Positions 32,748-37,763 of a stretch of DNA of 37,763 nucleotides are shown one piece after another (positions within the stretch are counted from its first letter, which is position 1; each line of letters begins with the position of its first letter). This DNA is from Comamonadaceae bacterium. GTDB taxonomy: Bacteria > Pseudomonadota > Gammaproteobacteria > Burkholderiales > Burkholderiaceae_C. Made by a program: the position numbers and the translations under genes. The stretch lies in NCBI GenBank assembly GCA_947449025.1, contig CANFQF010000010.1, positions 1-37,763 on the forward strand, read 5' to 3'. Under the pieces are notes generated by a model that was given only the letters and a program-made list of their open reading frames with translations, was not told where the DNA came from and searched no databases.

Positions 32748-33350
32748 GTGCACGAAGCCAGCAAATCCATCTTCAGCCGCCTCGCGGACAGCCGCTACGC
32801 CACCCGGTACTTCGTTGGCGAGGGCATCGACATCGGCGCCGGCGACGACCCTCTGGCCCTGTACAAAGAACTCTTTCCTTTGATGAAGTCCTGCCGGGCC
32901 TGGGACCGAGACGATGGCGACGCGCAGTTGATGGAGGGGGTGCCCGACGCCAGCCTGGACTTCGTGCACTCCGCGCACTGCCTGGAACACTTGGTCGACC
33001 CGCGCGAGGGCCTGGGCAACTGGCTCCGCATCCTGAAGCCCGGCGGCCATTTGGTGTGCATCGTCCCGGACGAAGACCTCTACGAGCAGGGCGTCTTCCC
33101 CTCGACCTTCAACGAGGACCACCGCCACACCTTCACCATCAGCAAGCGCGCCTCGTGGAGCCCGGTAAGCATCAACCTGCTCGACCTGCTGTCCGCAACG
33201 GAATCGGAGATCGCCATCCTGAAGGTCTCGCTCTTGGATGCCACCTACCGCTACCGGCTGGCGCAGATTCCGGGCCGGCCGCGCTTGGACCAGACGCTCA
33301 CGCCCATCGGCGAATGCGGGATCGAATTCGTCGTTCGCAAGCTGGCCTAG
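32748..33350 (+). CDS. Class I SAM-dependent methyltransferase (Methyltransf_11-like)
   Basis: Motif I-like GIDIGAGDDPLALYKE; ASLDFVHSAHCLEHLVDPREGLGNWLRILKPGGHLVCIVPDED. GTG start preceded by TTGGAG at good spacing; alternative TTG at 32727. Confidence 0.82.
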   Translation: MHEASKSIFSRLADSRYATRYFVGEGIDIGAGDDPLALYKELFPLMKSCRAWDRDDGDAQLMEGVPDASLDFVHSAHCLEHLVDPREGLGNWLRILKPGGHLVCIVPDEDLYEQGVFPSTFNEDHRHTFTISKRASWSPVSINLLDLLSATESEIAILKVSLLDATYRYRLAQIPGRPRLDQTLTPIGECGIEFVVRKLA

Positions 33351-33405
33351 GGCAGGCTCGCCTACTCGGGCGGCGTGCGCCGCACTGGCAGCAGCGGGGC
33401 CCGGC

Positions 33406-33450
33406 TCAGTCCTGCAGCTGCGACAGGTCGATCTGGGGATAGGTCAGCAT
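33406..33450 (-). pseudogene. Possible remnant duplicate of the lgt 5' end
   Basis: Minus-strand ORF MLTYPQIDLSQLQD* resembles lgt N-terminus [13 protein letters not shown]; flanking DNA (ggtcagcat...attgtgccc...gcctca) matches the lgt upstream region around 32546-32595. Confidence 0.5.
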
Positions 33451-33483
33451 CGGGCGATTGTGCCCCGCTAGCAGGGGGGCGCC

Positions 33484-35712
33484 TCAGTCTGGCTCGCCCA
33501 AACCGGAATGCGTGGGCTGGGTCACGGGCGCGGCAGCGGCAGCGGCAGCGGTCGCTGTCGCTGGAGGAGCCGCCGCCAGGTGTACCGGCGTGAAGTGGCC
33601 GGGAAAGCCGGTGACAGGGACCATCGTGAAGCCGCCGCCGAACGCATGCGGGTACAAGCCTGCATGCTCCTGGGACGGGTCGTACGCAAATGGCTTCGAC
33701 GGGTCAAAGTACCTGTAAGGCGCTTGAGGAGGGACGGCCGCAAATGCTGCGGCGCCATCCCGGTGTGCCATGAACAGGCTGGGTTCAAACTGGCTTTGCT
33801 CAGGCATGCGCTGCGCAGCGCATGCCGCCATGGCCTGGGACAAGACGGCGGCGCCGGCCGATGGCTCGATGCGGGCAAGGTAGCTGTTGGCAAGCGCGAG
33901 GCTGTAGGGATCCATCACCAAACCTGCAGAGCGTTTGACTATCGGGGCCAGCACATGCGCCAGCGCCGCGCCCTCCCGCGCCATCTGCCCGAGGCCGAGG
34001 CAGGTCTTGACCAGGTTGTCGCGGCCAAACACCAGGTCGCGTGAGGTGGTGACCTTTTTGGCGACGGCCTGGATCAGGGCCAGCGTCTCGGGCCGGCCGC
34101 AATGGCCACCCAAGCCCGAGCAAATACTGGCAATGTCATCGCCGCTGAATTCCAGGTGTTCCGGGGCTTCGATGTTCTGAGTCAGCACGCGCAGGAGCAG
34201 AAGGTTCACCTGCTTGCGGCCCCGGTTCTGCTGGCTCTCGCACACCAGGGCGATCACCCAGGGCGAGAGGCGTCCCTCAAAGCGCTCAATGCGATAGGAC
34301 ACCTGCAACCACAAGCGGTCAACGGTCGGGTGTCTGGCCAGATTGCGCAGGCCCCAACAGGCGTCGGCAATGGCCTCTTCATCAAAGTCGCCCGGCGCCA
34401 GGGTCAGGAGCGCAGACAGGTATTCCATCGCGGGCGTATGGCGCGAAGGAATGGGACCGGCTTCCGGGGTCTGCTCAAACAAACGCCGCACCTGGTGAAA
34501 GATACGCGCCACTTCGATGGCCGAGAGCCTTCCTACCCGGCTGGCGCTGTAGGTGTCCAACGCGCGCAGCAAGCCTGACACGCTGTGGCTGGCGGCCAGA
34601 ACCGAAAGCAGCTGGGTGTCGATGACCCTGGCCGCACGAGCCGGTGGCGGGGGCGGCAGATGCGCGAGGGACGGGGGCTGCTGGTCACCCCGTGGCTCGA
34701 CTGTCCAAACCGCCCCCGGGCCCGCGAGAGGGGGCGAAGCACCAGGGCCTTGCGAGGGGGGGTGGGCGCGGAGCGATTTTGCGTCGGCACGAGGACCAGT
34801 CGGTGCAGGCTCGAACCTCTGCTCCAGGGCACGGGCCAGGGCCCGGACCTCTTCGCCGTCCGCACGGGCCAGGGCCCAGACCTCTTCGCCGTCCGCACGG
34901 GCCAGGGCCTGAACCTCATCGCGGCCGAACAGGCGCTGCAGCACAGCCTGAGCGCCATGACGTTGACTGTCGTTCAGAACGGCGTCTTTGGAGGCGGCGA
35001 TCTTCTCCGCCAGGGCCTGGATCAAGTCACGCGCCTGCTGCGAATTGTCCAGATTACGCAGGCCATAGCAGGCGCGAGAAATTTCCAAAGCACCCAGCTG
35101 ACCCCGAAACGGTCGGATCCGCAAGGTGATTTCATGCCAGAGCGCCCGGGATGCCCTGCAGGCCCGCATGCCGTGCAGGCCATAACAGGCATTGCCGATC
35201 GCGGCGCTGTCGAAGTCGCCCCTGGCCACGCGCATCGCCACCGTCAGCGCACGGATCTGGCGGTCGCTGGTCTGGCAATCCTTCGATTCCATCAGTCGGC
35301 CAATGTCATACAGGTCGTGGGCAAGCGAAAGTGACCCCACCCCCTGCTCCAGAGTCGGGATGAACCGCTGCAGGTCCGAAGACAACAGGTGAGGGCCTGA
35401 GGGGGGAGCGCCCCTCTGTGGCGCAGTCGGCGCACTCGCTGCACTCGCCGCACTCGGCGCGGCAGGCGCTCGCATCGGTTCGGCGCGCCGCTGCGCGAGC
35501 CCAGGCGGGGGCGTCGCCGCTTTGACCTCGACGGGCCTGCGCAACACCCATTTAGAAGAGGGACCCGCCGGCCCCTGGGTCGCCGCCGAGCTCCCGGCGC
35601 TGGCGACCACGGGCGGGCGGCTGGATGCAGCGGGCGCTTCGGGCCGCGCTGAGGAAGGAGTGGTTCGCCGGGCGGCGCCGGAAGTGGCCGAAGTGCGCTG
35701 TTGACTGTGCAT
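33484..35712 (-). CDS. Uncharacterised alpha-solenoid protein with ~38-40-aa OPR/SKWP-like repeats
   Basis: 742-aa ORF; repeats FDSAAIGNACYGLHGMRACRASRALWHEITLRIRPFRGQ / LGALEISRACYGLRNLDNSQQARDLIQALAEKIAASKDAV / FDEEAIADACWGLRNLARHPTVDRLWLQVSYRIERFEGR / LSPWVIALVCESQQNRGRKQVNLLLLRVLTQNIEAPEHLE / FSGDDIASICSGLGGHCGRPETLALIQAVAKKVTTSRDLV / FGRDNLVKTCLGLGQMAREGAALAHVLAPIVKRSAGL. ORF is well supported; family call is inference. No good Shine-Dalgarno before the ATG, so the start is uncertain. Confidence 0.75.
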   Translation of the reverse strand: MHSQQRTSATSGAARRTTPSSARPEAPAASSRPPVVASAGSSAATQGPAGPSSKWVLRRPVEVKAATPPPGLAQRRAEPMRAPAAPSAASAASAPTAPQRGAPPSGPHLLSSDLQRFIPTLEQGVGSLSLAHDLYDIGRLMESKDCQTSDRQIRALTVAMRVARGDFDSAAIGNACYGLHGMRACRASRALWHEITLRIRPFRGQLGALEISRACYGLRNLDNSQQARDLIQALAEKIAASKDAVLNDSQRHGAQAVLQRLFGRDEVQALARADGEEVWALARADGEEVRALARALEQRFEPAPTGPRADAKSLRAHPPSQGPGASPPLAGPGAVWTVEPRGDQQPPSLAHLPPPPPARAARVIDTQLLSVLAASHSVSGLLRALDTYSASRVGRLSAIEVARIFHQVRRLFEQTPEAGPIPSRHTPAMEYLSALLTLAPGDFDEEAIADACWGLRNLARHPTVDRLWLQVSYRIERFEGRLSPWVIALVCESQQNRGRKQVNLLLLRVLTQNIEAPEHLEFSGDDIASICSGLGGHCGRPETLALIQAVAKKVTTSRDLVFGRDNLVKTCLGLGQMAREGAALAHVLAPIVKRSAGLVMDPYSLALANSYLARIEPSAGAAVLSQAMAACAAQRMPEQSQFEPSLFMAHRDGAAAFAAVPPQAPYRYFDPSKPFAYDPSQEHAGLYPHAFGGGFTMVPVTGFPGHFTPVHLAAAPPATATAAAAAAAPVTQPTHSGLGEPD
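34831..34929 (-). repeat. 3 x 33-bp tandem repeat (11-aa ALARADGEEVx) in the solenoid gene
   Basis: acgggccagggcccggacctcttcgccgtccgc x2 near-identical plus a third diverged copy acgggccagggcctgaacctcatcgcggccgaa. Confidence 0.9.
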
Positions 35713-35883
35713 GGAGGTCGGATGGGAGGACTTAAGGGGGGACAGATGGCAATGTCTGCGCCGGGGGGATTAAAGTGCCGCCCTCGCCAAAGGCCTGATC
35801 CGTTACTGACTTCCACGCGCATGGGCGCACTTCAAGGCGCCCGAACACGCGAGTGCTCAAGCACAAGCGCCTTCTCCGTATCG

Positions 35884-36201
35884 ATGTGTGAGCAAAGCCG
35901 CAAGCGTGTCGCACTTTTTGGCGCGTTTCTTAGCGTGCTCTGCGCGCCCGCCCAGGCCGACATGGCCCTGGCCCAGAGCCGCAATTGCCTGTCCTGCCAC
36001 GCCATCGACAAGAAGGTGGTCGGCCCCGCCTTCAAGGACATCGCGGCCCGCTACGCCAATGACAAAGGCGCCGCCGACCGACTGACCAGCAAGATCGTCA
36101 GAGGCGGCGCCTCCTGGGGCGTGGTGGCGATGCCCGCCAACGAAAGAGTCACACCCGAGGAGGCGAAAAAACTCGTCGCCTGGGTGCTCTCACAAAAGTA
36201 G
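35884..36201 (+). CDS. c-type cytochrome (cytochrome c551/c552-like)
   Basis: MCEQSRKRVALFGAFLSVLCAPAQADMALAQSRNCLSCHAIDKKVVGPAFKDIAARYANDKGAADRLTSKIVRGG...WGVVAMPANERVTPEEAKKLVAWVLSQK; CxxCH heme motif and distal Met. Confidence 0.92.
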   Translation: MCEQSRKRVALFGAFLSVLCAPAQADMALAQSRNCLSCHAIDKKVVGPAFKDIAARYANDKGAADRLTSKIVRGGASWGVVAMPANERVTPEEAKKLVAWVLSQK

Positions 36202-36203
36202 GC

Positions 36204-37763
36204 TCAGTCTTCGAGCAGCGACAGGTCGCGCACCGCGCCCTTGTCGGCCGACATCACCAACTTGGCATAGGCCTTAAGCGCGGCGCTCACCTTACGCGGG
36301 CGGGCCTTGGCCGGCTTCCAGCCCTTGGCGTCCTGCTCCTTGCGGCGGCGCGCCAGCTCCTCGTCGGAGAGCAGAACGTTGATGCTGCGGTTCGGAATGT
36401 CAATCCGAATACGGTCGCCGTTTCGCACAAGGCCAATGGCACCACCCGCCGCCGCTTCGGGCGAGCAGTGGCCGATCGACAAGCCCGAGGTGCCGCCGGA
36501 GAAGCGGCCGTCGGTGAGCAAAGCGCAGGCCTTGCCCAGGCCTTTGGACTTGATGTAGCTCGTGGGGTAGAGCATTTCTTGCATGCCGGGGCCGCCCTTG
36601 GGGCCCTCGTAGCGCACCACCACCACGTCACCCGCCTGCACCTTATCGGCCAAGATGTCCTCGACCGCCTCGTCCTGCGACTCGGTCACATGGACCTTGC
36701 CCTCGAACACCAAGATGGATTCGTCCACGCCGGCGGTCTTGACCACGCAACCGTCCTTGGCGATGTTGCCGGTGAGGACCGCCAGTCCGCCTTCTTTGGA
36801 GAAGGCGTGCTCGTAGGAACGGATGCAGCCCTCGGCGCGGTCCAGATCCAGGCTGGGCCAGCGCGTCGATTGGCTGAATGCCACCTGAGTTGGAATGCCG
36901 GCAGGGCCAGCCATGTAGAAGGTCTTGACCGCCTCGTCCTTCGACACCGTGATGTCCCACTGCGCCAGCGCCTCGCCCAGGGTGGGCGCATGGACGGTGG
37001 GCACGTCGGTGTGCAGCTTACCGGCGCGGGCTAACTCGCCGAGGATGGCCATGATGCCGCCGGCCCGGTGCACGTCCTCGATGTGGTACTTGTTGGTGTT
37101 GGGCGCCACCTTGCACAGCTGGGGCACCACACGCGAGAGGCGGTCGATGTCGGCCATGCCGAAATCGACACCGGCCTCCTGGGCGATGGCTAGCAGGTGC
37201 AAGATGGTGTTGGTCGAACCGCCCATGGCAATGTCCAGGGTGATCGCGTTCTCGAAGGCCTTGAAGCCACCGGCGCGCGGCAGGATGCGCTCGTCACCCT
37301 CCTCGTAGTACTGGCGGCACAGCTCGACGACGCGGCGGCCGGCGCGCTTGAACAGCTGCTCGCGGTCCGAGTGCGTGGCCACCACCGTCCCGTTACCCGG
37401 CAGGGCCAGGCCCAGGGCCTCGGCCAGGCAGTTCATGGAGTTGGCGGTGAACATGCCCGAGCACGAGCCGCAGGTCGGGCAGGCCGAGCGCTCCACCTCG
37501 GCCACCTCGGCGTCTGTGTACTGGGTGTCGGCAGCCATCACCATGGCGTCGATCAGGTCGAGCTTTTTGAACTCGATGGTCTTGGTGACCGGATTCGCCA
37601 GGCGGGTCTTGCCCGCTTCCATCGGGCCGCCCGACACGAAGACCACCGGGATGTTCAGCCGCATGGCGGCCATGAGCATGCCGGGGGTGATCTTGTCGCA
37701 GTTGGAGATGCACACCATGGCGTCGGCGCAGTGGCCGTTGACCATGTACTCCACCGAGTCCGC
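36204..37763 (-). CDS. ilvD: Dihydroxy-acid dehydratase (5' end beyond window)
   Basis: [95 protein letters not shown]; frame remains open to the window edge. Confidence 0.96.
   Translation of the reverse strand, partial: ADSVEYMVNGHCADAMVCISNCDKITPGMLMAAMRLNIPVVFVSGGPMEAGKTRLANPVTKTIEFKKLDLIDAMVMAADTQYTDAEVAEVERSACPTCGSCSGMFTANSMNCLAEALGLALPGNGTVVATHSDREQLFKRAGRRVVELCRQYYEEGDERILPRAGGFKAFENAITLDIAMGGSTNTILHLLAIAQEAGVDFGMADIDRLSRVVPQLCKVAPNTNKYHIEDVHRAGGIMAILGELARAGKLHTDVPTVHAPTLGEALAQWDITVSKDEAVKTFYMAGPAGIPTQVAFSQSTRWPSLDLDRAEGCIRSYEHAFSKEGGLAVLTGNIAKDGCVVKTAGVDESILVFEGKVHVTESQDEAVEDILADKVQAGDVVVVRYEGPKGGPGMQEMLYPTSYIKSKGLGKACALLTDGRFSGGTSGLSIGHCSPEAAAGGAIGLVRNGDRIRIDIPNRSINVLLSDEELARRRKEQDAKGWKPAKARPRKVSAALKAYAKLVMSADKGAVRDLSLLED

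Noticed and set aside
34831-34929. Possible CRISPR-like array
   Set aside because: Repeats are contiguous, in frame and without unique spacers; an intragenic coding tandem repeat.
34585-35334. Plus-strand ORFs opposite the solenoid gene
   Set aside because: The minus-strand frame carries coherent helical repeats; the plus frames are low-complexity Arg/Gly/Ala shadows.
35712-35830. Search for hrpII/PIP-box (TTCG-N16-TTCG) upstream of the solenoid gene
   Set aside because: No matching spaced TTCG pair found on the minus strand in this interval.

Overview
GC-rich proteobacterial chromosomal window, most likely Burkholderiales (betaproteobacterial gene content and order). Most of it is housekeeping: ispF-ispD, mfd, serB, phoD-type phosphatase, GST, a DUF2889-like protein, PLP aminotransferase, rdgC, gamma-glutamyltransferase, nth, crcB, universal stress protein, SDR, a B12-riboswitch-headed btuB / SBP / btuF / btuC / btuD operon, zapB-like-zapA-6S RNA, TauE/SafE exporter, matB-like ligase, TctC/Bug binding protein, lgt, cytochrome c and a partial ilvD. 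Accessory-looking genes sit between these. The most interesting is a 742-aa protein (33484..35712, minus) built from degenerate ~38-40-aa helical repeats ('FDEEAIADACWGLRNLA...', 'LGALEISRACYGLRNLD...'). They resemble the octotricopeptide (OPR)/SKWP-type alpha-solenoid pattern, lie in two blocks split by a Pro-rich linker with an 11-aa tandem repeat, and follow a Ser/Ala/Pro-rich, acid-poor N-terminus. It is a candidate uncharacterised nucleic-acid-binding or secreted effector-like protein. A second orphan, a 483-aa Pro/Ser/Ala-rich protein with LPPLP motifs, lies between mfd and serB. Other leads are a HEWGH metallopeptidase lipoprotein with a small exported partner, a 12-bp CGAA-N3-TTCG repeat cluster upstream of matB, a degenerate second copy of the lgt 5' end next to the solenoid gene, and a signal-less second B12-binding-type protein. 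Family calls come from reading the translations; no database search was possible.
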